DNA of 64,000 bases from JBBQUN01 sp963717115 (lineage in GTDB: Bacteria > Actinomycetota > Acidimicrobiia > Acidimicrobiales > SZUA-35): positions 271,398-335,397 of the forward strand of contig CAVQVO010000001.1 in the NCBI GenBank assembly GCA_963717115.1, read 5' to 3'. The translations under genes and the position numbers were made by a program. The stretch's first letter is position 1; each line of letters opens with the position of its first letter. Below the pieces are notes generated by a model. The model was not told the DNA's origin. It did not search any database and was given only the letters and a program-made list of their open reading frames with translations. Of this stretch, positions 1 to 9,386 are shown one piece after another.

Positions 1-1
1 C

Positions 2-3000
2 AACGGATTCGGCCACTACAGCTTCGGGAGTCTTCCCGCAGGCTCGTTCACCGTGCGCATCGACACGTCGACGTTGCCGACCGAGACGACGACCGCCACC
101 GCCGACCCCGATCTCGTCCTCGACGACCGGACCACCGTGGCCCTCCCGGCCGGCGGCTCGGTGGCAACGGCCGACTTCGGGTATCAGCCGTTGGGCTCGA
201 TCGGTGACACGGTGTTCGCCGACGACGACGGCGACGGTACGCAGGGCGGGACCGAGCCCGGTCTCTCGGGTGTCACGGTCGAGCTGCTCGACGGTGCGGG
301 TGCCCTGATCGCCTCGACCTCCACCGACTCGTCGGGCTCCTATTCGTTCACGGGTCTCACCACCGGTACCCATGGCATCCGGATCGTCATCGGATCCCTG
401 CCTTCCGACACCACGACCCCGACGACCGAGCGCGATCCGGTGCTCGACGGCGTCACCTCGGTGCTCCTGGGTCCGGGCGAGTCGGTGAGCGACGCCGACT
501 TCGGGTTCCAGCCCGTCGGCGCCATCGGCGACACGGTGTTCGCCGACCACGACGGCGATGGTGTCCAGGACCCCGGTGAGCCGGGCCTGGCCGGCGTCTC
601 GGTCGAGCTGGAGGACGCGGCAGGATCCGTGATCGCCACGACCGTGACCGGTCCGTCGGGCGCGTACTCGTTCACGGCGTTGCCGGCCGGTACGTATACC
701 GTCCGGGTCGACACCGCCACATTGCCGGCCGACACCGTGACCCCCACCGCCGACCGGGACGGCCTGTTCGACGCGACGACCACCGTGACGCTGGCCGCCG
801 GTTCCTCGCTGCTCGACGTCGATTTCGGGTTCCGGCCGCTCGGTTCGATCGGCGACACCGTCTTCGCCGACGGTGATGGCGACGGTGCCCAGGACATCGG
901 CGAGCCGGGTCTCGCCGGCGTGGCGCTCGACCTGCTCGATGGCGCAGGCACGGTCCTGGATTCGACGACCACGGACTCGGGTGGCGGCTACCGCTTCGAC
1001 GGGTTGCCCGCCGGCGACTACCGGGTCCGCGTGGATGCCTCGACCCTGCCGACCAACACCCGCACCCAGACCGCCGATCCCGACGGGGTTCCCGACGATG
1101 CCACCGACGTGACGCTGGCGGCGGGTGCTGCGGTCGTCACCGCCGACTTCGGCTACCGGCCACTGGGTTCGATCGGCGACACGGTCTTCGCCGACCACGA
1201 CGGTGACGGGATCCTCGATGGCACCGAGCCCGGGTTGGGCGGCGTGACCGTCGAGCTGCGAAACGCCGGGGGCGGACTCATCGACTCCACGGTGACCGAT
1301 GCATCGGGTCGCTACGGGTTCGACGGTCTCATCGCTCGCGACTACGTGGTGCGGGTCGATCCCTCGACCCTGCCGACCAACACGACCACCCCCACCGTCG
1401 ATCGCGACGCGGTCGCCGACGGCCGGACGTCGCTGAGCCTCGCCGCAGGCGAGACCGTCACCGACGTCGACTTCGGGTTCCGGCCCCTCGGTTCGATCGG
1501 TGATCTCGTCTTCGCCGATCTCGATGGCGATGGGGTGCTCGATCCCGGCGAGCCGGGGATCGCCGGGGTGACCGTCGACCGGGTCGACGCCGCCGGAACG
1601 ACGGTGGGATCCACGGTCACCGACGGTTCCGGGGTCTACGGCTTCGATGCCCTGCCCGCGGGCGACCACGTCATCCGGGTCGTCGCGGCTTCGCTGCCGC
1701 CCGGGTACGACCACCCGACGGTGGATCGCGACGCGGTCGCCGACCGTGAGACGCTGGTGTCGCTGGCCCCGGGCCAGTCGATCGGTGACGCCGACTTCGG
1801 GTTCCGGCCGCTGGGTTCGATCGGCGACACCGTGTTCGCCGACCGTGACGGCAACGGCGTCCAGGACCCCGGTGAACCCGGTCTCGGTGGGGTCGACGTC
1901 GAACTGTCGGACGGGGCGGGAGCGATCCTGGCCGTCACGACGACCGACGGCAGCGGTCGCTACGGCTTCGCCGATCTCGGCGCCGGCGACTACACGATTC
2001 GGGTCGTCGCCTCGACCCTGCCCCCGAGGACCGTTGCCGCCACGGTCGATCGCGATGCGATCGCCGATGGCACCACGACGGTCGGCCTGGGCCCGGCCGA
2101 GATCGTCGACGACGCCGACTTCGGATTCCGGCCGCTGGGTTCGATCGGCGACACCGTGTTCGCCGACGTGGACGGTGATGGGGCGCGTGACGTCGGTGAA
2201 CCGGGCCTCGCCGGCGTGACCGTGGAACTGGTCGACGATCTCGGCGCGGTCGTCGCCTCGACCTCGACCGATTCATCCGGCCGCTACGCCCTCGACGACG
2301 TTCCGGCAGGGACGTACACGGTGCGGGTCGTCGCCTCGACCCTTCCCGCCGGGACCACCACCCCGACGGCCGACCGCGACGGCGTTGCCGATGGCGAGAC
2401 GATCGTCGTGCTCGGCCCGGCCGAGGTGGTCGACGACGCCGACTACGGGTTCGTGCCACTCGGTGCGATCGGTGACCTCGTGTTCGCCGACGCCGACGGT
2501 GACGGGATCCTGGATGCCGGTGAGTCGGGCCTGGCCGGCGTGACCCTGCGGCTCCTCGATGGTGCCGGGGTCGAACTCGCGGTGCAGACCACCGACGGTT
2601 CCGGTGGGTACCGCTTCGACGGACTCGCCGCCGGTGACTACGTCGTGCGGGTCGACGAGTCGACCCTTCCGCCTTCGACCACGACCCGAACGGCCGATCG
2701 TGACGGAACCCTCGACGGTGAGACCGCCGTGACGCTGGCCCCGGCGTCGGTCGTGGCGACGGCCGACTTCGGGTATCAGCCGCTGGGTTCGATCGGTGAC
2801 ACGGTGTTCGCCGACCATGACGGTGACGGCGTGCAGGATCTCGGTGAGCCGGGACTGGCGACCGTGGTCGTCGAACTCGTCGACGGCGGCGGTTCCGTCG
2901 TCGCCACCGCCATCACCGATGCGCTGGGCGGCTATCGGTTCGACGGTCTGATCGCCGGTGACCACTCCGTCCGCGTCGAGGCCTCGACCCTCCCGGCGAA

Positions 3001-6000
3001 CACCACGACGCCGACGGGTGACCGCGACGGAACCGCCGACGGTGTCACCCTCGTGCCGCTGGCGCCGGGACAGGACGTCGACGATGCCGACTTCGGGTTC
3101 CAGCCCCGGGGTTCGATCGGCGACACCGTCTACGCCGACGACGATGGCGACGGCAGCCGCAATGGCGGAGAACTCGGCCTCGCGGCGGTGACCCTGGAGC
3201 TCCTGGACGGATCCGGCGCGCTCGCAGCCTCGACGGTCAGCGACGCAACCGGTGCCTACTCCTTCGCCGATCTGCCCGCCGGTTCCTACACGGTCCGGGT
3301 CGTGACCTCGACCCTGCCGGCGTCGACCACGACGGCCACCGGCGACCGTGACGGGGTGCTCGACGGGTCGACCTCGGTGACCTTGTCGCCGGGCGAGGAC
3401 CTGAGCGACGCCGACTTCGGGTTCCAGCCGACCGGCACCATCGGCACGACGATCTTCGCCGACCTCGACGGCAACGGCATCCAGGATCCGGGCGATGACG
3501 GCCTGGCCGGCGTGGGGGTCGATCTGCTCGACCCCGCCGGCTCGGTCCTGGCCACCACCGTGACCAACGGGTTCGGCCACTACAGTTTCGGCTCGCTCCC
3601 GGCCGGGACCTACACGGTGCGCGTCGACCCCGCCACCCTCCCGGCGACGACCACGACCGGTACCGCCGACCGCGACGGTGTGCTCGACGGTCGGACGACG
3701 GTGACGCTCACTCCCGGTCAGGCCGTTGGCGACGCCGACTTCGGGTACCGACCCCTCGGCTCGATCGGCGACACCGTCTTCCGGGACGACGACGGCAATG
3801 GGACGCAGGGTCCGTCCGAACCCGGGCTGTCCGGCGTCACGGTGCGGCTGCTCGACGCCGCCGGGGCCGTCCTGGCGAGTGTTGCCACCGACGCCTCGGG
3901 CGGCTATTCCTTCACCGATCTTGCTGCCGGCTCCTACACGGTGGCGGTCGACTCGACGACACTGCCGCCCGGAACGACCGTCGCGACCGCCGACCCCGAT
4001 GCGGTGCTCGACGGCCGAACGACCCTGAACCTGGCGTCGGGTGAGCTCGAGGTCGATGCCGACTTCGGCTTCCAACCGCGTGGCGTCATCGGCGACCTCG
4101 TGTTCGCCGATCTGGACGGCGACGGATCCCTGGACGCCGGTGAACCCGGGCTCGCCGGTGTCACGGTCGAATTGCTCGACGCAGCCGGCGCCGTCGTGGC
4201 CTCGACCACGACCGACGGCGCCGGTGGCTACCGGTTCGATGAGCTGCCGATCGGTGATCACACCATTCGGGTCGACGTCGTCACCCTCCCGCCCGGGGCG
4301 TCGACCCCGACGTCGGATCGCGACGGCGTTGCCGACTCCACCACCGTCGTGGCCCTGGGTCCGGCCGAGGTGATCGACGACGCCGACTTCGGGTTCGTGC
4401 CCCTCGGCTCGATCGGGGATCTCGTCTTCGGAGACGACGACGGAAGTGGGACGTTCGACGCCACCGAGACCGGGCTCCCCGGCGTGACGGTGGAACTCCT
4501 CGATGGCGCCGGGGTGGTCCTCGCCACGGCGGTGACCGACGCGGCCGGTGCCTACCGCTTCGACGGTCTCCGGACCGCCGACTACACGGTCCGGATCGAT
4601 GTGGCGACCCTGCCCCTCGGTTCGTCCCTGCCGACGGCCGACCGCGACGGTGTGGCCGATGGGACGACGACCCTGACCCTCGCTCCGGCGACCGTCGTCG
4701 ACGATGCGGACTTCGGATTCCGGACCCGTGGGGCCATCGGTGACCGGGTCTTCCGCGACGATGACGGCAACGGCATCGCCGACGCCGGCGAGCCGGGCAT
4801 CCCCGCTGTCGTGATCGAGTTGCTCGACCCCACCGGCGTCGTGGTTGCGTCGACGACGACCGACGCCGATGGGACCTACCGATTCGAGTCGCTCCTCCCC
4901 GGTGTCCACATCGTCCGGGTCGATGTCGGCTCGCTGCCGGGCGGCACCTCCACCCAGACCGCCGACCGCGATGCCGTACTCGACTCGTCGACCACGGTGA
5001 CCCTCGCGACCGCCGAAGTCGTGACCGATGCCGACTTCGGCTACCGGGCCTTCGGCTCGATCGGTGCGACGGTCTGGTCCGACCCCGACGGCGACGGTTC
5101 GCGCGGCCCCGGTGAACCGGCGATTCCCGATGTCACCGTCGAACTCCTCGACGACGCCGGTGCCGTACTGGCGACGACCACGACCGATCCCGACGGGTCC
5201 TACCTCTTCGATTCGCTGCCCGCAGCGACGTACGTCGTCCGGGTCGTGATCTCGTCCCTGCCCGGCAACACCACGACCCCGACCGCCGACCTCGACGGTG
5301 TGCTCGACGGCTCGACGACGATCGTGCTCGGCGCCGGTGAAGCCCTTCGGACGCCGTCGTTCGGCTTCCGGCCCCTCGCCGTGATCGGTGACACGGTCTG
5401 GTTCGACCGCAACGGTGATGGCGTCGAGGACGCCGGCGAACTCGGGGTTTCGGGCGTGACCCTCGAACTGCTCGACGCCGGTGGTCTCGTCGTCGCAACG
5501 ACCGTCACCGACGGATCCGGCCGCTACCGGTTCGGCGGCCTGGCCGCCGGGGACCACACGGTCCGGGTCGACGTGGCGACGCTACCGCCGACGGCGCTGT
5601 CCCCGACCTCGGATGCCGACGGCGTCGCCGACCACCAGACCACGATCACGGTGACGGCCGGTGAGATCGTCGACCGCGTCGACTTCGGCTACCTGCCGGC
5701 TCCCGATACCGGTGACGTGTCGGTCCTGGTCTACGGCGATCTCGATGGCGACGGGGCCCAGAACAACGGCGAGTCCGGTGTCGCCGACGTCGCGGTCCGC
5801 CTCGTCGACGGTGCCGGGGGGATCGTTGCCCAGTCGGTGACCGGGTCCGATGGCACCGTGACGTTCACCGGTCTGGTCCCGGGCTCCTACACGGTCCGGG
5901 TCGATCCCGACACCTTGCCGATCGGGACACGCACCCAGACCGAGGATCCCGATTCGGTCCTCGACCACGCGACCCCGACCATCGTCGTCGCCGGCGCCGT

Positions 6001-6733
6001 CGATGGCCCGTCGGTGTTCGGCTATGCGCCCGACCCCGCGCCCGTGGGTTCGATCACGGGAACGATCTTCGACGACCTCGACCGCAACAGCGCCCGCTCG
6101 GTCGACGAGCCGCCACGATCGGGGATCGTCGTGATCCTCTTCGACGTCGCCGGGGTCGAACTCCGGCGCACCGTCACCGATGCCGACGGTCGGTACTCGT
6201 TCGACGCACTGCCGATGGGTTCGTATGAGGTCGAGGTCGTCCCGCCGGCCGATCGTGAGCTCAGCCCTGCATCGAACGTCGACGGCGAATCGGAGTTCGG
6301 GACGGATCGCCGCACCCGGGTGGAGTTGACGGCCGGCGGACAGGTCGAGATCGCCTGGGGTGGCCTGACGGCGCTGCAACCCAATTCCGGCACGACCACG
6401 GTTCCGCCGACGACCGCACCTCCGACGACCGCACCTCCGACGACGGCACCTCCGACGACGGCACCTCCGACCCTGACCTCCGACGACCTCCAGACCTCTG
6501 CACCTCCGACCACGGCACCCCCGACCACCCGGGATTCGGGGGGCATCAGCCCGCAGGTCGGGGACTCCGCACAGGTCGAACGGTCGACGTCCGATGTCGG
6601 CTCGAGACCCCCCGGGTCACTGGCCTTCACCGGCACCGACGCCGGGTTCCTCGCCGCACTCGGCGGTTGGCTGCTGGCCATCGGGGCCGGGCTGGTGGTC
6701 CTGGCCCGGCGTCGTCGGCCCGAGCACGCCTGA
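2..6733 (+). CDS. Giant Cna-B/SdrD-type repeat surface protein, sortase-anchored (5' end outside window)
   Basis: The frame is open from the first bases, so the N-terminus and any signal peptide lie outside the window. It encodes at least 19 full tandem repeats of about 105-110 residues plus a partial first one. Each repeat opens with a GSIGDTVFADxDGDG-like motif and closes with DADFGFRPL, the pattern of SdrD B / Cna-B beta-sandwich domains; the acidic DxDGDG loops suggest calcium binding. The last two repeats are the most divergent. A Thr/Pro linker of TTAPP units (about 6395-6530) leads to LAFTG (6620-6634), a hydrophobic helix and an RRRR tail. LAxTG is the signal used by class E sortases of high-GC Gram-positives. 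Likely a stalk or adhesin on the cell wall; the ligand is not evident. The repeat count may be affected by assembly collapse. Confidence 0.9.
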   Translation, partial: NGFGHYSFGSLPAGSFTVRIDTSTLPTETTTATADPDLVLDDRTTVALPAGGSVATADFGYQPLGSIGDTVFADDDGDGTQGGTEPGLSGVTVELLDGAGALIASTSTDSSGSYSFTGLTTGTHGIRIVIGSLPSDTTTPTTERDPVLDGVTSVLLGPGESVSDADFGFQPVGAIGDTVFADHDGDGVQDPGEPGLAGVSVELEDAAGSVIATTVTGPSGAYSFTALPAGTYTVRVDTATLPADTVTPTADRDGLFDATTTVTLAAGSSLLDVDFGFRPLGSIGDTVFADGDGDGAQDIGEPGLAGVALDLLDGAGTVLDSTTTDSGGGYRFDGLPAGDYRVRVDASTLPTNTRTQTADPDGVPDDATDVTLAAGAAVVTADFGYRPLGSIGDTVFADHDGDGILDGTEPGLGGVTVELRNAGGGLIDSTVTDASGRYGFDGLIARDYVVRVDPSTLPTNTTTPTVDRDAVADGRTSLSLAAGETVTDVDFGFRPLGSIGDLVFADLDGDGVLDPGEPGIAGVTVDRVDAAGTTVGSTVTDGSGVYGFDALPAGDHVIRVVAASLPPGYDHPTVDRDAVADRETLVSLAPGQSIGDADFGFRPLGSIGDTVFADRDGNGVQDPGEPGLGGVDVELSDGAGAILAVTTTDGSGRYGFADLGAGDYTIRVVASTLPPRTVAATVDRDAIADGTTTVGLGPAEIVDDADFGFRPLGSIGDTVFADVDGDGARDVGEPGLAGVTVELVDDLGAVVASTSTDSSGRYALDDVPAGTYTVRVVASTLPAGTTTPTADRDGVADGETIVVLGPAEVVDDADYGFVPLGAIGDLVFADADGDGILDAGESGLAGVTLRLLDGAGVELAVQTTDGSGGYRFDGLAAGDYVVRVDESTLPPSTTTRTADRDGTLDGETAVTLAPASVVATADFGYQPLGSIGDTVFADHDGDGVQDLGEPGLATVVVELVDGGGSVVATAITDALGGYRFDGLIAGDHSVRVEASTLPANTTTPTGDRDGTADGVTLVPLAPGQDVDDADFGFQPRGSIGDTVYADDDGDGSRNGGELGLAAVTLELLDGSGALAASTVSDATGAYSFADLPAGSYTVRVVTSTLPASTTTATGDRDGVLDGSTSVTLSPGEDLSDADFGFQPTGTIGTTIFADLDGNGIQDPGDDGLAGVGVDLLDPAGSVLATTVTNGFGHYSFGSLPAGTYTVRVDPATLPATTTTGTADRDGVLDGRTTVTLTPGQAVGDADFGYRPLGSIGDTVFRDDDGNGTQGPSEPGLSGVTVRLLDAAGAVLASVATDASGGYSFTDLAAGSYTVAVDSTTLPPGTTVATADPDAVLDGRTTLNLASGELEVDADFGFQPRGVIGDLVFADLDGDGSLDAGEPGLAGVTVELLDAAGAVVASTTTDGAGGYRFDELPIGDHTIRVDVVTLPPGASTPTSDRDGVADSTTVVALGPAEVIDDADFGFVPLGSIGDLVFGDDDGSGTFDATETGLPGVTVELLDGAGVVLATAVTDAAGAYRFDGLRTADYTVRIDVATLPLGSSLPTADRDGVADGTTTLTLAPATVVDDADFGFRTRGAIGDRVFRDDDGNGIADAGEPGIPAVVIELLDPTGVVVASTTTDADGTYRFESLLPGVHIVRVDVGSLPGGTSTQTADRDAVLDSSTTVTLATAEVVTDADFGYRAFGSIGATVWSDPDGDGSRGPGEPAIPDVTVELLDDAGAVLATTTTDPDGSYLFDSLPAATYVVRVVISSLPGNTTTPTADLDGVLDGSTTIVLGAGEALRTPSFGFRPLAVIGDTVWFDRNGDGVEDAGELGVSGVTLELLDAGGLVVATTVTDGSGRYRFGGLAAGDHTVRVDVATLPPTALSPTSDADGVADHQTTITVTAGEIVDRVDFGYLPAPDTGDVSVLVYGDLDGDGAQNNGESGVADVAVRLVDGAGGIVAQSVTGSDGTVTFTGLVPGSYTVRVDPDTLPIGTRTQTEDPDSVLDHATPTIVVAGAVDGPSVFGYAPDPAPVGSITGTIFDDLDRNSARSVDEPPRSGIVVILFDVAGVELRRTVTDADGRYSFDALPMGSYEVEVVPPADRELSPASNVDGESEFGTDRRTRVELTAGGQVEIAWGGLTALQPNSGTTTVPPTTAPPTTAPPTTAPPTTAPPTLTSDDLQTSAPPTTAPPTTRDSGGISPQVGDSAQVERSTSDVGSRPPGSLAFTGTDAGFLAALGGWLLAIGAGLVVLARRRRPEHA

Positions 6734-7168
6734 CGAGGTCGTCCGGAGAGCGAAGACCGGCACGGTGCGACCCGAGCGGCGTTGGTAGTCGATGATGCGG
6801 GGCCACACCCGGGTCAGTTCGGACCATCGCTGTGCCCGTTCGGCGCCGACCAGTTCGCGAGCCTCGACGGCGGCTTCGGCCCGGTCGATCGTCACCCGAG
6901 CCGTCGGGCGGGCTCGGAGGTTCGCCACCCAGTCCGGAACCGGGATCTGCCCAGCGGCGCCGCCGACGACGAGCACGGTCTCGTCGTCGATTCGATGGTG
7001 GGCGAGCACCGTCGCGCGAACCCTTCCCGTTCGCCGTCCCGTGGTCTCGAGTACGAGCACCCTCGTGCGGAACACGAGCGAGACCGCGCTCCGGCCCGTT
7101 CTCCGCACCAGCGCCACCTCGAGCCGGCCCAGCACCCGGCGCAGGGGCCTGGTTCGGGGACCCGTCAC
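6617..7168 (-). CDS. Nitroreductase / deazaflavin (F420)-dependent oxidoreductase family protein
   Basis: A 183-residue protein with the layout of the deazaflavin-dependent nitroreductase family (Ddn-like split beta-barrel): an N-terminal helix, LVLETTGRRTGRVRATVLAH near residues 35-55, then PDWVANLRARPTARV near 78-92. These enzymes use F420 or flavin to reduce quinones or nitro compounds; the substrate cannot be read here. The GTG start overlaps the stop of the upstream aminotransferase by four bases (GTGA), so translation is probably coupled. The last 39 codons overlap the end of the convergent surface-protein gene and read as a Pro/Gly-rich tail, so the true stop may be earlier if an indel is present. 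Confidence 0.75.
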   Translation of the reverse strand: MTGPRTRPLRRVLGRLEVALVRRTGRSAVSLVFRTRVLVLETTGRRTGRVRATVLAHHRIDDETVLVVGGAAGQIPVPDWVANLRARPTARVTIDRAEAAVEARELVGAERAQRWSELTRVWPRIIDYQRRSGRTVPVFALRTTSSGVLGPTTPGQDHQPGPDGQQPTAECGEEPGVGAGEGQ

Positions 7169-8349
7169 CGCGTTCGGTTCAGGGTGTCGATGAACTCGCA
7201 CAGCCGGTCGACCTCGGCCTCGGTGTTGTAGTAGTGGGGTGAGGCCCGGGTCATCATCGGTCGTGGCGCCGGCGCCGACGACTGCCACGGGCTCGGCGAC
7301 GCGAGGCTCACATTGATCCCGGCCTCGCCCGCCCGGGCCTTGACCTCGGTGCCGTCGAGTCCCTCGACGTCGAACGTGACGATGCCGCTCAACCGTTCGC
7401 CGCGATCGCGCACGTCGACCCCGTCGATGGCCTGCAGCCCCGTTCGGAGTCGCCGGGCCAGGAAGTCGACTCGTTCGGCGATGGCGTCGAGACCGAGATC
7501 TACGGCGTAGTCGATGGCGACCCCGAGGCCCGCCTTGGCGGCGAATCCGGTCTCGAACAGCTCGAACCGGCGGGCCGTGGGATCGAGGTCGTAGCGATCG
7601 GCGGCAGCCCAGGCGGCGGAGTGGCCATCGATGAAGCCGGGCGGATCCAGTCGATCCAGCACCGAAGACCGGACGAAGAGCATGCCGGTGCCTCGCGGTC
7701 CCCGCAGGAACTTCCGGCCGGTGAATCCGAGGAAGTCGCAACCGAGTTCCTCGACGTCGAGTTCGATCTGTCCCACCGACTGGCAGGCATCGAGCAGGTA
7801 GAGGGCGCCGACCGATCGGGCGATGTGGCCGACCGCGGCGGCCGGATTCACCAGGCCGTTGTTGGTCGGAGCGTGGGTGAGCGCGATCAGCTTCACCCGC
7901 TCGTCGGCGGCCGCTCGCATCGCCTCGACGTCGACCTGACCGTGGCGGTCGTCGGGAATCACGACCACCTCGACACCGCGGGCCTCGGCCTGCAGGAGCC
8001 CGAGGGCGTTCGAGACGTACTCGGCCCGGTCGGTGAGCACCCGGTCGCCGGCCCGCAGGGGGACGGCGGTGAAGGCCCGCCACCATGCCTCGGAGGCGTT
8101 GCTCGTCAGAGCCAACTCGTGCGTCTGGCAGTTCAGGAGCCGGGCGCCCGCTCGATACACCCGATCGAGCCGATCGGTTTCCCGGTCGGCGGTCTCGTAG
8201 CCGCCTCGGTCGGCTTCGAGCCGCAGGTAGTCGATCATCTCGTCGACGACCGGCTGTGGCGGCAGCGCGGCACCGGCGTTGTTGAGGTGGACGACGGAAC
8301 CGGACCCCGGGGTCTCGGAACGAACCCTGTCGATGTCGATGGAAGCCAC
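7165..8349 (-). CDS. Class V aminotransferase (PLP-dependent, cysteine desulfurase-like fold)
   Basis: 394 residues, the usual length for aminotransferase class V proteins. LLDACQS around Asp187 supplies the pyridine-binding aspartate and Lys213 in GFTGRKFLRG is the expected PLP Schiff-base lysine. The N-terminal LNNAGAALPP is a family hallmark shared with isopenicillin-N epimerase-like and Csd-like enzymes. No conserved cysteine typical of a true desulfurase loop is obvious, so the reaction (desulfuration, epimerisation or transamination) is open. GTG start, with TACCCT seven bases upstream and no Shine-Dalgarno, suggesting leaderless expression. Coupled to the downstream nitroreductase gene. 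Confidence 0.85.
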   Translation of the reverse strand: MASIDIDRVRSETPGSGSVVHLNNAGAALPPQPVVDEMIDYLRLEADRGGYETADRETDRLDRVYRAGARLLNCQTHELALTSNASEAWWRAFTAVPLRAGDRVLTDRAEYVSNALGLLQAEARGVEVVVIPDDRHGQVDVEAMRAAADERVKLIALTHAPTNNGLVNPAAAVGHIARSVGALYLLDACQSVGQIELDVEELGCDFLGFTGRKFLRGPRGTGMLFVRSSVLDRLDPPGFIDGHSAAWAAADRYDLDPTARRFELFETGFAAKAGLGVAIDYAVDLGLDAIAERVDFLARRLRTGLQAIDGVDVRDRGERLSGIVTFDVEGLDGTEVKARAGEAGINVSLASPSPWQSSAPAPRPMMTRASPHYYNTEAEVDRLCEFIDTLNRTR

Positions 8350-8356
8350 GGCGGCC

Positions 8357-8362
8357 AGGGTA
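8357..8362 (-). promoter_or_regulatory. Probable -10 element (leaderless) of aminotransferase gene
   Basis: TACCCT on the minus strand ends 7 bases before the GTG start at 8349. A TAnnnT hexamer at this distance would start transcription at or next to the start codon. Confidence 0.4.
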
Positions 8363-8399
8363 TGCGACCCGCCGGGCGCGCTCGGGCCCTTTCCGACCG

Positions 8400-9386
8400 C
8401 TACGGCCGAGGCAGTGACGGGGCCAGGGACCGGGTGAAGGCGGCGGCGGGCTCGGCGTCGAGATGGGTGAAGTCCACGAAGGAGGCATCGTCGGTTGGCC
8501 CGACCGGGGCGATGACCTCGACATCGAGCGCGTCGCCGAGCGCGACGATCGTGTCGGTCACCAGCTGGTGTTGTGGTGGTCCACCGGGATAGAGCTCGAG
8601 GAATCGGTCGGGCACCGGCAGCTCGACGAACACCACCTCGATCCCCCGGCGGCGCAGGGCGTCGACCGTTCGGGCGATGGCCGCCAGGTCGTCACGGTCG
8701 AGTTGGAACGGCGTGATGCGCCGGGCCATCTCCTGCGCCCGGCCGATCCCCGTTGCCGATGCGAAGTCCCGTCGTTCGCCGTCGGGTCCGACCTCGGCCT
8801 CGGCCTCGGCGAGGCTCCGCCGGTTCTCGTCGCGGCCCGACCCCAGGATCTGATCGGGGTTGCGGAGCACGGCCCGCGCCGCAACGAGGTCGGAGAAGCG
8901 GGACACGGCGCGATCGACCTCGGCCAGGAGCCCGGTCTTGGTCTGGAGCGCATCGTCGTAGGCCTCGAGCGTGGCGTCGCCGTATTCGAGCGACACGTCG
9001 AGGGCCGACAGGCCCCAGACCACGACCTCGGGGTCGAGTCGGGGCACCACCTGATCGAGCAGCCAGGGTTCCATCACGACCGGCACGCCGCCGTTGAGCG
9101 ATGCGTTGTAGATCGCCGGGCTCGGCCCGGCGTCGTCGGCCAGGGCCTCGGCCAGGATGCCCGGGACGATGTCCTGCTGGGCCATCGACGTGCCGATCAC
9201 GACCAGGTCGATGTCGCCCCGCTCGTCCATCTGCTCGACCTTCAACTGGGCGGAGAAATCGTGCCACCGCAGCACCGGTGCGTCGGATCGGGAGAGCGCC
9301 ACCCGGGCGCCGATCTCGCCGAGAACCACCATGGCGAGCGCGGCGAGACCGAAGCGGATCACCCACCGTCGACCGTCGCCGGTCAC
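8400..9386 (-). CDS. SGNH/GDSL-like membrane-anchored protein of an MBOAT O-acylation operon
   Basis: 328 residues. An N-terminal membrane anchor (IRFGLAALAMVVLGEI, about residues 10-25) is followed by VVIGTSMAQQ, the GxS block of SGNH-fold hydrolases/acyltransferases, and near the C-terminus DFTHLDAEP, an Asp-x-x-His block that would complete the catalytic set. Proteins of this kind (AlgJ/AlgX, DltD, PatB type) receive acyl groups exported by an MBOAT protein and attach them to extracytoplasmic polysaccharides. Its GTG start overlaps the stop of the second SGNH-like gene by four bases (GTGA). The role is inferred from fold motifs and operon context. Confidence 0.75.
   Translation of the reverse strand: MTGDGRRWVIRFGLAALAMVVLGEIGARVALSRSDAPVLRWHDFSAQLKVEQMDERGDIDLVVIGTSMAQQDIVPGILAEALADDAGPSPAIYNASLNGGVPVVMEPWLLDQVVPRLDPEVVVWGLSALDVSLEYGDATLEAYDDALQTKTGLLAEVDRAVSRFSDLVAARAVLRNPDQILGSGRDENRRSLAEAEAEVGPDGERRDFASATGIGRAQEMARRITPFQLDRDDLAAIARTVDALRRRGIEVVFVELPVPDRFLELYPGGPPQHQLVTDTIVALGDALDVEVIAPVGPTDDASFVDFTHLDAEPAAAFTRSLAPSLPRP

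Noticed and set aside
2273..5557. A 1,094-codon open frame on the minus strand inside the Cna-B gene, and many smaller ones
   Set aside because: High GC and the repeat structure keep antisense frames open; the product is a Gly/Arg/Val-rich repeat with no domain, while the plus strand encodes clear Cna-B domains.
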